Of a stretch of DNA of 64,000 bases, positions 48,207-57,433 are shown in pieces. Position 1 is the stretch's first letter; each line of letters starts with the position of its first letter. This DNA comes from Flavobacterium antarcticum DSM 19726. GTDB taxonomy: Bacteria > Bacteroidota > Bacteroidia > Flavobacteriales > Flavobacteriaceae. A program made the position numbers and the translations under genes. Where the stretch lies: assembly GCF_000419685.1 (NCBI RefSeq), contig NZ_ATTM01000005.1:124001-188000 (forward strand), written 5' to 3'. Below the pieces are notes generated by a model that did not search any database, had not been told where the DNA came from, and saw only the letters and a list, made by a program, of their open reading frames with translations.

Positions 48207-49126
48207 GTCAAGTGGATGTTTTTAGAAGTATAAATTTTGTTGTGATCGTCAATAATGATGCAATATAAATCAGGCAATTGGTTTACCAGGAATAACCCAT
48301 TTTCTATTCCCATGACTGCAATTGGTGTTGCCATAGCATCGGCAAATTCGGCATTGGTACTGATCACGGTCACACTTTTAATTCCCATTATGGGCAATCC
48401 TGTTTTGGGATCAATGGTGTGCGAATACTTCTTGCCTTTGATGGTAACAAACTTTTCGTAATTTCCAGAAGTAGCAACTGCTTTATTGGAAATTTCCAAG
48501 TACGAAAAAGCATTTTTAGGAACATTTGGATTCGCAATACCTATGGTCCATGGCTTCCCATTGGCTTGAGATCCCCAAGCGGTCAAGTCGCCACTGGCAT
48601 TGATGATGCCGCTTTTCACACCATTTTTAACCAGTAGTTTCTTTGCCATTTCTGCCGCATATCCTTTTCCGATACCCCCAAAACCAATCCGCATGCCCGC
48701 TTCTTTTAAGAAAACAGTTGGACCTTTCTCATCCAAAATAATGTTCGTGTAATCGATCAAATGCACCATTTTCAGTGCCGTCGCTGTACTCGGAAGTTGG
48801 GTCATGGTTGCATCAAAATTCCAAAGGCTTTTATCGATACTGCCGTACGAGAGGTCAAAAGCACCTTGCGTAATTTTAGAGATGTGCAAACTTCTTTGAA
48901 TCAATTCAAAAACTTCTCGGTCCACTTTTACAGGCTGAATCCCGGCGTTTTCGTTAATCAAATGCGTTTGGCTTCCCGTCGTATAAGTAGTAAAAAGAGC
49001 TTCTATTCGCTGAATTTCAGCTATGGCAATTTCAATATTTTCTTGTGCAAATTCAGGATCTTCACTGACCACAGTTAGTGTGAACAGGTTGCCCATTAAC
49101 TGCAACGATTTTGAAAACGATTCCAT
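48203..49126 (-). CDS. apbE: FAD:protein FMN transferase (ApbE family)
   Basis: 307 residues. Motifs GFGGIGKGYAAE (near 150), NASGDLTAWG (near 178), SHTIDPKTG (near 240) and EFADAMATPIAVMG (near 262) match ApbE: FAD binding, magnesium binding and the threonine/serine FMN-transfer reaction. No signal peptide is visible although ApbE usually works outside the cytoplasm, so either the start is misread or it acts inside. It is transcribed with a thioredoxin-like gene upstream (7-bp gap) and DUF4266 downstream (4-bp overlap). Confidence 0.93.
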   Translation of the reverse strand: MESFSKSLQLMGNLFTLTVVSEDPEFAQENIEIAIAEIQRIEALFTTYTTGSQTHLINENAGIQPVKVDREVFELIQRSLHISKITQGAFDLSYGSIDKSLWNFDATMTQLPSTATALKMVHLIDYTNIILDEKGPTVFLKEAGMRIGFGGIGKGYAAEMAKKLLVKNGVKSGIINASGDLTAWGSQANGKPWTIGIANPNVPKNAFSYLEISNKAVATSGNYEKFVTIKGKKYSHTIDPKTGLPIMGIKSVTVISTNAEFADAMATPIAVMGIENGLFLVNQLPDLYCIIIDDHNKIYTSKNIHLT

Positions 49127-49133
49127 AGTCCTG

Positions 49134-49565
49134 TTATTTAGTTGCTTGGCAAACCACTTTCAATTCCGCAATCCATTCGTCTACGGAACCTTTTGGTTTG
49201 CCTTCCCAAGTTTTAAGTACTTTTCCTTCTGCATTCAGCAATAGCGTGCGCGGAAAGATGCCGTTCGGATTGTACTGTTCGGCTAAGGAAGCGTTTCGTT
49301 TAATTTGGGCGGGATCACCTTGGCTTTTTTTCTTTCGTGGAAAATCAGCGTTGACTAAGATCAGGTTTTCAGCAGCAAAAGCAGCAAAAGCCTCGGATTC
49401 TAAAAAGTCCTTGCGCAAGCTAATGCAAGGCACACACCAGTCCGAACCTGAAAAGTTGAGCAGGATTAATTCTTTTTTTTCTGATGCCAAAACTTTCGCA
49501 TGTTCAAAACTAGGTTCCCATTGAATAGGTAAAAGAAATAAAAAGAGAAGTGCTACTGTTTTCAT
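49134..49565 (-). CDS. periplasmic thioredoxin-like protein
   Basis: 143 residues with a signal peptide (MKTVALLFLFLLPIQWEP). The thioredoxin fold has the active site SDWCVPC near residues 41-47 and cis-Pro in IFPRTLLLN. Likely keeps cysteines, perhaps those of the DUF4266 tail, reduced or paired outside the cytoplasm. First gene of the operon with ApbE, DUF4266 and DUF3570. Confidence 0.88.
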   Translation of the reverse strand: MKTVALLFLFLLPIQWEPSFEHAKVLASEKKELILLNFSGSDWCVPCISLRKDFLESEAFAAFAAENLILVNADFPRKKKSQGDPAQIKRNASLAEQYNPNGIFPRTLLLNAEGKVLKTWEGKPKGSVDEWIAELKVVCQATK

Positions 49566-49864
49566 GTTTTTAAGATTTGATTGCTATTGGGCTAACAAAT
49601 AACGTGCACAAACGGAACTTCAGCATGTTTTTTTCCTTAAGAGTTGCTTAATATACAGTTGATCAGCTGTTGTGTTATAAGCACTACTTTACAAAGTGAT
49701 TAGAAGCAAGTATAGGACGGCCAAAATCTTTAAAAATACCGCCGATTGCCTGCCGATGAAATCCAAAAAAAATGCACAAAAGAAAAGAGGCAACGGCAAA
49801 AAAACCAATACAAATAATTCCGGATGCGAAGCGATAACCAACGATTTAAAACCGTGCTCTAAAC

Positions 49865-51994
49865 TTATATTGGTGGAAATTTATTCGTTTCGTGGCTTTC
49901 TTTCACAATCTTATGGATAATCAAGTCGAGTTCTTCCGTAGAGGCGTACAAATGATCTAAGTAATCTTGGCGATCGACCTCGTTGGCATTTTGGTCGTCT
50001 TTCAGAAGGTGGTACATCCCTAAAATATTGGCGATGGGTTTGCGTACTTCATGCGAATGCTGCCAAGCAATACTTCGCAAGGCTTGGTTTTGAAGCAAAA
50101 TGGTGTCTTGGTGTTTTTTCAGTTCAGTAACATCTTGTAAAATCAAATTGACAAATCGTTTTTCATTTGCTACAAACGTGTTCATGCTGACGTGAATCAC
50201 AACTTCTCGGCCGTCCTTTGCTGCCGCAAACAAATAGGGTTTGATTCCTCGTGAAGTACGTCCGGTGGCCAAATAGTCATGATACATCTTCATCTGGCTG
50301 TTTTTTAATTTTTCAGGCATCAAGAATGCAATGGTTTTTCCTAAAACCTCCGCTGCGTTATACCCGAAAACAGATTCAAACTCATCGTTGACAAACGTAA
50401 TTAGGTTGTCCTCATCTACAATCAACAAGGGATGCGGAATGGCTTCCATCGTTTTGTGCAGTTTCTGTTCACTATCCTGCAACTGCATCTTTCGATGGTG
50501 CTCGATACTAATATCCTTAATGATCAAACTGATACCAATAATCACTCCCGCATCGCCATATACGGGATTAATACGCAATAACCACCATGAATCTTCGTAG
50601 GTAATTTCTTCAGAAATCGCATTTCCAGCGAGGGCTTCGTGGTACCAACGCTCAAAGTCGGTAAAAAATTCAGGAAGTACATATTCCATCCAGTTGTCTC
50701 CTATTTCCGCTTCTTTGCCAAACAGCCCCTTGGTGAGTTCTTTCGCATTCTGATTTAAATATTTAATTACTAGGTCGGTATCCATAAAAGTACTGGCTTC
50801 CGAGGTACTGTGGTAAATGGCGCGAAGCATGTATTCTTGTTGGCGAATTTTGAGTTCTGCCAACTTTTTATCATTAATACAGTGCGAATTAAGGGTGACT
50901 CCAATACGGTTATTGTCGGAATCGTAAACGGGATTGAAGGTAATTTGAAGCCAATAGGGTTCGTTAATCAAATCTTCTTCTATTTCGAAAGTGGACGAAA
51001 AGCCTTCTGTGGCACGGTGGAATCCTTCTTTGAAAATAGACGCGTTTCCTGGCGCTAAATAGGGACGAATATCGGCATCTTGCTTTAGTGTTTTCCCAAG
51101 ATAATTATGGTAAAACGACATTGCAGTTTTATTGAAATTTAATAGGGTATAGGTGTTGCTAATAAGTAAAATACTATCATTTGTACTGTCAAGAATGGCT
51201 TTTAGTTTGCTTTTTGATAACGCAAGTGTGTCCCTGCTTTCATGTTCAGCAGTGCTGTCTCTGAAAAATACGGTGAGGCCTTCTACTGAAGGATAAGCGG
51301 TCGTGTAAATCCACTTATTGAGGTGCGGATGGAAGCTTTCAAAAGCGATCATTTGCTTTTTCATACTGGCATCTTGGAGTTGGATTATAAATTCCGCGTC
51401 CGGTGTAGTTTGAAAAACGTCCCAAAGCAAGTGCTCTAACGTAGCATCTCTTTTTTGTTCTAAAATGGATTCTGCAACGCGGTTCATGCGTATAAGGTGC
51501 CACTGCGTATCGGTTTGATAAAAGCCTTCGGTAATTTCCTCTAAAATGGTTTCAACTTTAGTGGCAAATTTGCGTACTTCTTGACTTGCTGTCTCCGACT
51601 CCGTGGTGTCGTGTCCGACACACAAGATACCATTAGGGGCTCCAAACTGATTTTGCAGCAGCGAAAACTCCCAAGAGTTCCAGTAAAAGCGGTCTGCTTC
51701 AGGATGTGGTTTCCGTAAATTAACGTGGTGGCTTTGTTCCGGATGAGCGAAGCATTGGTCAACGGTGCTTAAACAACGGGCATGATCGTCTTTAAAAATG
51801 GCAAGTAGTGCCGACTTACCAATAAAATCATCGGTCAGTTGCCTGAATCGGCGTTCAAATAGGTCATTGACTGCTAGGTAATTGCCGTTCAGATCAATAA
51901 TCAATGCAAAATAAGTCTGCGAATGCTGCAGAAAAGTAGGTATCCGCGGAGTGTTGTTGTCGTGCATACGAAATATCAATTTAATACCTGTCAA
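49865..51994 (-). CDS. multi-PAS signalling protein with DHp segment but no ATPase domain
   Basis: 709 residues. Several PAS domains follow each other (about 20-125, 145-240, 255-370, 385-490 and 505-630; VNDEFESVFGYNAAEVLGKTI is the clearest). The end (about 650-709) is SIAWQHSHEVRKPIANILGMYHLLK, a HisKA-like dimerisation helix with a His-Glu phospho-acceptor pair. The HATPase domain that should follow is absent: the frame stops and only 299 bases remain before the next gene, with no ATPase text in another frame. It may be phosphorylated in trans or act as a scaffold. Met10 is an alternative start. Confidence 0.85.
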   Translation of the reverse strand: MTGIKLIFRMHDNNTPRIPTFLQHSQTYFALIIDLNGNYLAVNDLFERRFRQLTDDFIGKSALLAIFKDDHARCLSTVDQCFAHPEQSHHVNLRKPHPEADRFYWNSWEFSLLQNQFGAPNGILCVGHDTTESETASQEVRKFATKVETILEEITEGFYQTDTQWHLIRMNRVAESILEQKRDATLEHLLWDVFQTTPDAEFIIQLQDASMKKQMIAFESFHPHLNKWIYTTAYPSVEGLTVFFRDSTAEHESRDTLALSKSKLKAILDSTNDSILLISNTYTLLNFNKTAMSFYHNYLGKTLKQDADIRPYLAPGNASIFKEGFHRATEGFSSTFEIEEDLINEPYWLQITFNPVYDSDNNRIGVTLNSHCINDKKLAELKIRQQEYMLRAIYHSTSEASTFMDTDLVIKYLNQNAKELTKGLFGKEAEIGDNWMEYVLPEFFTDFERWYHEALAGNAISEEITYEDSWWLLRINPVYGDAGVIIGISLIIKDISIEHHRKMQLQDSEQKLHKTMEAIPHPLLIVDEDNLITFVNDEFESVFGYNAAEVLGKTIAFLMPEKLKNSQMKMYHDYLATGRTSRGIKPYLFAAAKDGREVVIHVSMNTFVANEKRFVNLILQDVTELKKHQDTILLQNQALRSIAWQHSHEVRKPIANILGMYHLLKDDQNANEVDRQDYLDHLYASTEELDLIIHKIVKESHETNKFPPI

Positions 51995-52340
51995 AAAATG
52001 ATACCACTCAAATCCATCAGGTGTACGCGAAATAGAATTGTTTGGCTTATAAAATAAAGAAGTACTTGCACCTTTTACTTCAGAAATAAATCGTAGAAGT
52101 CTTCCTAATCCAATCTCATAAAGTTATCTTAAAAAACGATACGTTGACTTAAAATTCGGCATAAACTACAACACGAAGTTCAATTTATTCGAATAAGAGC
52201 AGTTTATGACGATTTCGTTAAACTAAATGCAACACAAACCTGTTTTTACATCCCGCTTCTGAAGTATTGTTTGTAAGTCTTTCGCAGAGGCAAGGCCAAA
52301 ATGAACAAAGCCAAAAATAAATGATTAAGCTTCCAACCAT

Positions 52341-52460
52341 AAAAATAAGTTGCTCAAAACCTTAAACCTTAAACTTTACATTCTCCAACAATAAAAACAA
52401 GTTGCTCAAAACTTTAAACCTTAAACCTTAAACCTTAAACTTTACACCTAACCCCTTAAA
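52341..52460. repeat. heptanucleotide array D (CCTTAAA), with duplicated GTTGCTCAAAAC lead
   Basis: Two direct copies of AAGTTGCTCAAAAC each run into (CCTTAAA)n: CCTTAAA x2 and CTTTACA at 52360-52380, then CTTTAAA, CCTTAAA x3, CTTTACA, CCTAACC, CCTTAAA at 52412-52460. The last unit contains the stop codon of the minus-strand symporter gene (52456-52458). The rest of the 461-bp gap (51995-52340) shows nothing I can name. Confidence 0.75.
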
Positions 52461-53958
52461 ACCGTGTACTTCCCTCCGCTGGTTTTGAAATCAACAGCAA
52501 GCCTAAAAACGTCAAACCACCATTGACGATAATGAGTTCTTCGGCAAATTGGTAGTTGCCAAATAATTCGGCGGAATACATACTAATGAGAAACGTAATC
52601 GCAGGAGCCAAAATACAAATCAACGGTACCCAATTGTTTTTGACGGTTTTGGTTTTTACGAAAAGTCCAAACGCGTAGAGACCTAAAAGCGGTCCGTACG
52701 TAAATGCAGCAATTTTGAAAATCAAACTCACCACCGAGTCGCTGTTCATCCAATAGATGACCATAATCACGCCCAGCATTAAGAGGGAAAAGCCGACATG
52801 CACTAGATGTCGTGTTCGCACCGATTTCCCGTCATCGGGTGCGGTCTGTTTGTCCATGTTTAAAAAATCAACGCAGAACGAGGTCGTCAAAGCGGTCAAT
52901 GCAGAATCCGTCGTAGCAAACGTGGCAGCTGTTAGACCGAGAAGAAATACAATGGCCGGAATTAAAGTCAAATGATGAAACGCAATTTCGGGAAATAACA
53001 AGTCGGTGCGTGGTTGTCCGGTTACCGCATCAAGCGGAATCGAAATACCATTCTTTTCGGCATAAATGTAAAGCAAGGCACCAACACTCAAGAAAAATAG
53101 ATTGATCACCACAAAAATCCCTGTAAAGACGTACATGTTTTTTTGTGCATCCTTAATATTCGCACAACTCAAATTTTTCTGCATCAAATCTTGGTCTAAT
53201 CCCACCATGGCGAGCGTGACGAAAATCCCACCCAGTATTTGCTTGACAAAGAAATTGCTTTTCAACGCGTCCTCGTAAAAGAATATTTTGGAATAACTGC
53301 TGTCTTTTACGGCATCAAATGCTTCAAAGAGTGAGTAATCTAAACTCGAACAAATAAAATAAATGGTAAAAATTACGGAAGACACTAAGAATAAAGTCTG
53401 CAGCGTGTCCGTAATAATAATCGTTTTCAGTCCTCCGCGATACGTATACGAAAAAATCAAGGCCAACGACCCTAAAACCGTCACCCAAAAAGGTACTCCA
53501 AACGCATCAAAAACGTAACGCTGTAAAACCAAAACCACCAAGTACAAACGGGCGGCAGAACCAATAGTCCGACTAATTAAGAAAATAGTCGCGGCTGTTT
53601 TATAGGAAACGGTTCCTAAGCGTTGTTCGATGTACCCATAGATCGAAGTCAAATTCATGCGGTAGTAGAGGGGAAGGAGTACTCTCGCAATCAACAAAAA
53701 ACCAATCGCATTCCCAAGTACAAACTGGAAGTACTTAAATTGGACCTCCGGCGAACCCACTTGCCCCGGAACGGAAATAAACGTCACACCCGACAAAGCG
53801 GTTCCAATCATTCCAAAAGCGACAAGATACCATTTTGCATTTTTATTGGCACTGAAAAAAGCCGCATTACCGCCATCTTTTTTACTGACAAAGTGGGAGA
53901 TAAGAAACAAGATACCAAAGTAAATGGCAATTAAGGTGAGGATAAATGTGGGTGTCAT
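52456..53958 (-). CDS. sodium:solute symporter (SSS family)
   Basis: 500 residues with about 13 predicted membrane helices and the SSS core (GMIGTALSGVTFISVPGQVG, YRGGLKTIIITDTLQTLFLV, TAATFATTDSALTALTTSF). Uses the sodium gradient to import a small solute; relatives carry sugars, sialic acid, proline or iodide, and the substrate is unclear. Its final codons lie within a CCTTAAA heptanucleotide array. Confidence 0.92.
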   Translation of the reverse strand: MTPTFILTLIAIYFGILFLISHFVSKKDGGNAAFFSANKNAKWYLVAFGMIGTALSGVTFISVPGQVGSPEVQFKYFQFVLGNAIGFLLIARVLLPLYYRMNLTSIYGYIEQRLGTVSYKTAATIFLISRTIGSAARLYLVVLVLQRYVFDAFGVPFWVTVLGSLALIFSYTYRGGLKTIIITDTLQTLFLVSSVIFTIYFICSSLDYSLFEAFDAVKDSSYSKIFFYEDALKSNFFVKQILGGIFVTLAMVGLDQDLMQKNLSCANIKDAQKNMYVFTGIFVVINLFFLSVGALLYIYAEKNGISIPLDAVTGQPRTDLLFPEIAFHHLTLIPAIVFLLGLTAATFATTDSALTALTTSFCVDFLNMDKQTAPDDGKSVRTRHLVHVGFSLLMLGVIMVIYWMNSDSVVSLIFKIAAFTYGPLLGLYAFGLFVKTKTVKNNWVPLICILAPAITFLISMYSAELFGNYQFAEELIIVNGGLTFLGLLLISKPAEGSTRF

Positions 53959-54450
53959 GCGAGTGGTTTATTTCAAAGTGCCAAATTAGGAAAAAAAACT
54001 GTAATGTTGAGGAAGTTGTCAGTTGCCGGTTGGTATCGTCTAATTCAGTGCATCATTTTACGAATTGATTCTTGTGAAGGTTTGGAAGAACGCAGTCGGA
54101 ACCGCTCGTATTTTTACCGACTACAAAACAGTAAGCACGGAAATTTTAAGTTTAATAATGATGACTCAGTACTTGTTAAGCCGATATGGTTTGAATTTCT
54201 TATGTATACCTAGACTAATTGTGCTTTACAAGAAGTGGAATGTAACATAATTGTAGAGCAGTGTGAATTAAAAAGGCAAGGTCAAATGGACTATTTAAAA
54301 CAGTAGTGTTAAAATAGTAAGTGATCAAGTTGTGTTTTTGCTTTTAGGTAAATAATGTGCTGATTTTTTACTAACAACGGTGTAATTCGCTTTTTACTTC
54401 ACCTTATAAAAATCACTAATTTTTTTAAAATGTGATACCGCCCTCCAGTA

Positions 54451-54482
54451 TTGGGCGACGGCCAACGAAACACTTACTTTTG
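54451..54482 (+). promoter_or_regulatory. promoter of the T9SS adhesin-like gene
   Basis: TTG at 54451-54453, a 21-base spacer and TACTTTTG at 54475-54482, 25 bases before the ATG. A small GC-rich stem (CGCCC / GGGCG) overlaps the -33 side. The rest of the 549-bp gap (53959-54450) has no supported gene or element. Confidence 0.65.
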
Positions 54483-54507
54483 GCTACACATTTAAAACCC
54501 TAAATTA

Positions 54508-57093
54508 ATGAAGAAATTTACTTTTGTATTGCATGTCCTGTTGGGCATTGTTTTTAGTACTGCCGCACAAACAGCACCCTGTGCTGAAGTGATGGAGTTG
54601 AAAGTTGTTGGAACAACTATGAATACGGCAACGGTCAACTGGAACAGCATTTCCGGATTGGAAACGTCGTGGGAGATTGCCGTAGGAACTGCTGCGGATC
54701 TGAATCCGTCAACCGCGACGGTGACGTCAACTACAGTCAATTTTGAAAAAACAATTACAGGTTTACAGGCGGCAACTTCGTATAAAGTATGGGTACGTGC
54801 TTTATGTGGCACCGAACCAAGCGCGTGGGTGGGGCCGGTTCCTTTCAATACCGCTTGTCCGGCCGTTGCCTCCTTCAGTGAAAATTTCGACACAACCGCT
54901 TCATTGACGCTGCCGATGTGTTGGAGTAAAATTTTAGCAGGACCGGGCTTGGCGCCAAATGCAAATGTGCGGACCATTGCTTTATATCCACATTCGGGAA
55001 CGAATAGTTTGCAATTGTCGAGCGCGGGTTCTACAGCAGATTGCTCCATTACAGCCGTTTCCCCTAATTTATCAACTCTTGCACTAGGAACATACCGCCT
55101 TAAGTTTTACGCGAAAGGTGTGGGTAGTCTTGAAGTGGGTACGGTTTCGGATGCGACCAATAACGGCATATTTACGTCCGTAGAAAACGTGCAAACTACA
55201 GCAAACTACCTGCAATATATCGTTGAATTTTCTTCGTATACGGGTACTGATCCATTCGTTGGAATCCAACTGTCCAGCTTTGAACCTAGCAGTACCATTT
55301 ATATAGACGACGTCGTGTGGGAACCAATACCGCTTTGTCCCGATGCTACTGATGTATCGGTGAACAACGTTATTGCTACCACTGCAGAAGTGAATTGGGC
55401 TTCCAATCCGGATGTCAGTACGTGGCACATTGCTTTGGGAGCGGCAACAGATACGGATCCCTCCACACTTTCCTTTTCTGCAACTCAAAATGAGGCTGGT
55501 TTTTTACTTGAAAGTTTAACGCCCAATACGACTTATAAAGTATGGATGCGTTCCGTTTGCGGGACAGATAACGGAAACTGGACGCTTCCGGTTTCATTTA
55601 CAACGGCTTGTGCAGCGGTTGCGAGTGTGAGTCAAAATTTCGACAATGCTTTGGCACCGCAACTCCCAGACTGTTGGTCTAAAATAATCCGAGGAGCAAC
55701 TGTAGGTACTGATGCCGCAGTAGCTACAAGCGTGACGCCAAATTCAAATTCGGGTACGCAAGCGGTGCGCTTGTTTAATGCGAATTCGACAGGCGTATAC
55801 GATATTATACTTGTTTCGCCTTTATTGGAAGCGAATACGGTGAATGCAAGTCGCGTCAAATTTTTCGCCAATGCAGTTTCCGAAGGCGCTTCAGTAGATG
55901 TCGTGGCATTAAGTTCAAATTCAGCTTCGGCAACGTATACGGTGATTCAAACGATTCCATTGGATTACGACATGACATCGTACAGCGTAACGCTAGATGG
56001 TGCTCCTGCTGCGGCACGCTATGTAGGATTCCGCTTGAACGCTACTAGCGATTACAAGACGATTCACATTGATGATGTTGTGATTGAGCCTATTCCGCTT
56101 TGTGCAGATGTAAGTGCACTAGCAATCGCAGACCTTACACAAAACAGCGCGTCACTTACTTGGATTCCAACCGGTTTTGAATCGGCTTGGGAAGTGGTAT
56201 ACGGACCTGCGTCTGTTACGGATCCAGCAACGCTAACGCCACAGAATGCGGCATCTCCAAATTTCTTTTTTACAGATTTAACACCAGCTACTCCCTATAA
56301 AGTATGGGCCCGTTCCGTTTGTTCGGGTACGGTTGGTGGTTGGGTGGGTCCCCTTTCATTTACCACGAATTGTGGAACAACGACGGTAATCAACGAAAAT
56401 TTTGACGATACAACCCTTTTGACGCTTCCACTTTGCTGGACAAGCATCTTACGCAACGGTGCGGTTTCGGATTCGGACGTATCGGTTTCTTATGGCGGTA
56501 CAATGGATACGTTTGCCCTCACTATTTATGCTTCCTATTCCAGTGCAGGAAGTGATGCAATAGCAATAACACCACCTGTAAGCACTTTAGGTGTGGCGAA
56601 TCAATTGTTGACCTTTTCTGCTTACGGTACAAATCCGCTAATTGTTGGTACCTTAAACTCCAATGCAATTGATGCCGTATTCACCCCGTTCCAAACGTAT
56701 GCTTTGACTGAAGACACGAGCGTGATCACTGTTGATTTTTCAACGTACAGCGGGACAGACACCTACATTGGTTTCAAACTAGAGGCAGGAAATATGGAAA
56801 CGTCGAGCCAATACATCGCTATTGACGACGTCGTTTACGGACCTAATTTAGGAACAGAGGGCGTGACGCAAACGGCTGCAATGGTCTATCCAAATCCTGT
56901 TGATGCGGAATTAAACATCGTCAGCACTAAAGAATTGCAATCAGTACGTATTTTTAACGTAATGGGCCAACAAGTATTTGTGGCTTCTGAGTCCATGCAA
57001 AAGCTAGCATTAGGTCATTTACCGCAAGGCGCTTATTTTGTGCACCTGAATGGAGCTGATTTCACCGAAGTAGTTAAAATAATTAAGAAGTAG
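54508..57093 (+). CDS. T9SS-secreted modular adhesin-like protein (three FN3 plus MAM/cleaved-adhesin-like modules)
   Basis: 861 residues. The signal peptide ends near TAAQ (residue 21). Three modules follow, each a fibronectin type III domain (about 24-110, 270-365, 530-620; LTPNTTYKVWMRSVCGT type) plus a jelly-roll segment (about 112-265, 366-525, 621-780) with repeated ENFD, CWSKI and IYIDDVVWEPIPLC phrases. The C-terminus (about 790-861) is a type A T9SS sorting domain (VYPNPVDAELNIV, LPQGAYFVHLNG). Probably a surface or secreted binding protein. By eye its DNA is richer in G+C than the accessory stretch at 25-31 kb. It has its own promoter and terminator. Confidence 0.88.
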   Translation: MKKFTFVLHVLLGIVFSTAAQTAPCAEVMELKVVGTTMNTATVNWNSISGLETSWEIAVGTAADLNPSTATVTSTTVNFEKTITGLQAATSYKVWVRALCGTEPSAWVGPVPFNTACPAVASFSENFDTTASLTLPMCWSKILAGPGLAPNANVRTIALYPHSGTNSLQLSSAGSTADCSITAVSPNLSTLALGTYRLKFYAKGVGSLEVGTVSDATNNGIFTSVENVQTTANYLQYIVEFSSYTGTDPFVGIQLSSFEPSSTIYIDDVVWEPIPLCPDATDVSVNNVIATTAEVNWASNPDVSTWHIALGAATDTDPSTLSFSATQNEAGFLLESLTPNTTYKVWMRSVCGTDNGNWTLPVSFTTACAAVASVSQNFDNALAPQLPDCWSKIIRGATVGTDAAVATSVTPNSNSGTQAVRLFNANSTGVYDIILVSPLLEANTVNASRVKFFANAVSEGASVDVVALSSNSASATYTVIQTIPLDYDMTSYSVTLDGAPAAARYVGFRLNATSDYKTIHIDDVVIEPIPLCADVSALAIADLTQNSASLTWIPTGFESAWEVVYGPASVTDPATLTPQNAASPNFFFTDLTPATPYKVWARSVCSGTVGGWVGPLSFTTNCGTTTVINENFDDTTLLTLPLCWTSILRNGAVSDSDVSVSYGGTMDTFALTIYASYSSAGSDAIAITPPVSTLGVANQLLTFSAYGTNPLIVGTLNSNAIDAVFTPFQTYALTEDTSVITVDFSTYSGTDTYIGFKLEAGNMETSSQYIAIDDVVYGPNLGTEGVTQTAAMVYPNPVDAELNIVSTKELQSVRIFNVMGQQVFVASESMQKLALGHLPQGAYFVHLNGADFTEVVKIIKK

Positions 57094-57116
57094 GTATTCT
57101 ACTAATTTATAATGAA

Positions 57117-57150
57117 AAGGCGGCTTAAATTATTTAAGCCGTCTTTTTTT
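57117..57150 (+). terminator. terminator of the adhesin-like gene
   Basis: A 13-bp stem AAGGCGGCTTAAA / TTTAAGCCGTCTT with one G-T pair, loop TTA, followed by a T run. Confidence 0.9.
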
Positions 57151-57192
57151 GTGGAGTTGAATGATTTATGAATTATGAATGGTGAATGATGA

Positions 57193-57235
57193 ATTTGTAC
57201 GTTTTGTCACCCTGAATTTATTTCAGGGTCTCAAC
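57193..57235. repeat. REP-like hairpin element, copy 1
   Basis: GAATTTGTACGTTTTGTC leads into an 8-bp stem ACCCTGAA / TTCAGGGT with loop TTTAT and then CTCAAC. The same text recurs at 61521 and 61581. It lies between the adhesin terminator and the repeat upstream of recR. Confidence 0.75.
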
Positions 57236-57325
57236 TCTAACTACTAATCCAATCTGATTTTTTATCTTTCAATGCATTAATCTTCAGTATTCTATCTTCT
57301 ATCCACGTGCCACGTTTTCAGACCA

Positions 57326-57420
57326 TTGCTCAAACCTACAACCTACAACAATCCAAAACCTCCTCCGGAAGACAACAATCCAAAACTGAAAACTGTCAAC
57401 CGACAACTGAAAACTTTCCC
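57326..57420 (+). repeat. composite ~90-bp repeat, copy 1 (upstream of recR)
   Basis: TTGCTCAAA, (CCTACAA)2, CAATCCAAAACCTCCTCCGG, AAGACAACAATCCAAAA, then heptads CTGAAAA, CTGTCAA, CCGACAA, CTGAAAA, CTTTCCC. It runs directly into the TATCTTTG element of recR. Related copies lie at 61713, 62209 and 62484. Confidence 0.75.
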
Positions 57421-57421
57421 C

Positions 57422-57429
57422 TATCTTTG
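57422..57429 (+). promoter_or_regulatory. recR -7 element, probably giving a leaderless mRNA
   Basis: TATCTTTG ends only four bases before the ATG at 57434, so transcription should begin at or next to the start codon. The spacer and -33 region lie within the composite repeat and show no TTG. Confidence 0.55.
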
Positions 57430-57433
57430 CCCC

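Noticed and set aside
49696..49920. Plus-strand ORF of 74 codons overlapping the 3' end of the PAS gene
   Set aside because: Low-complexity Lys/Asn composition, no family, no promoter, and its end overlaps a solid gene on the other strand. The 299-bp gap (49566-49864) otherwise shows nothing.
54004..54250. Two short overlapping ORFs (60-69 codons) upstream of the T9SS adhesin gene
   Set aside because: Different frames of the same AT-rich stretch, no protein-like pattern or initiation signal.
57326..57433. 36-residue N-terminal extension of RecR
   Set aside because: Encoded entirely by an intergenic repeat and the -7 promoter element; the family start is the ATG at 57434.
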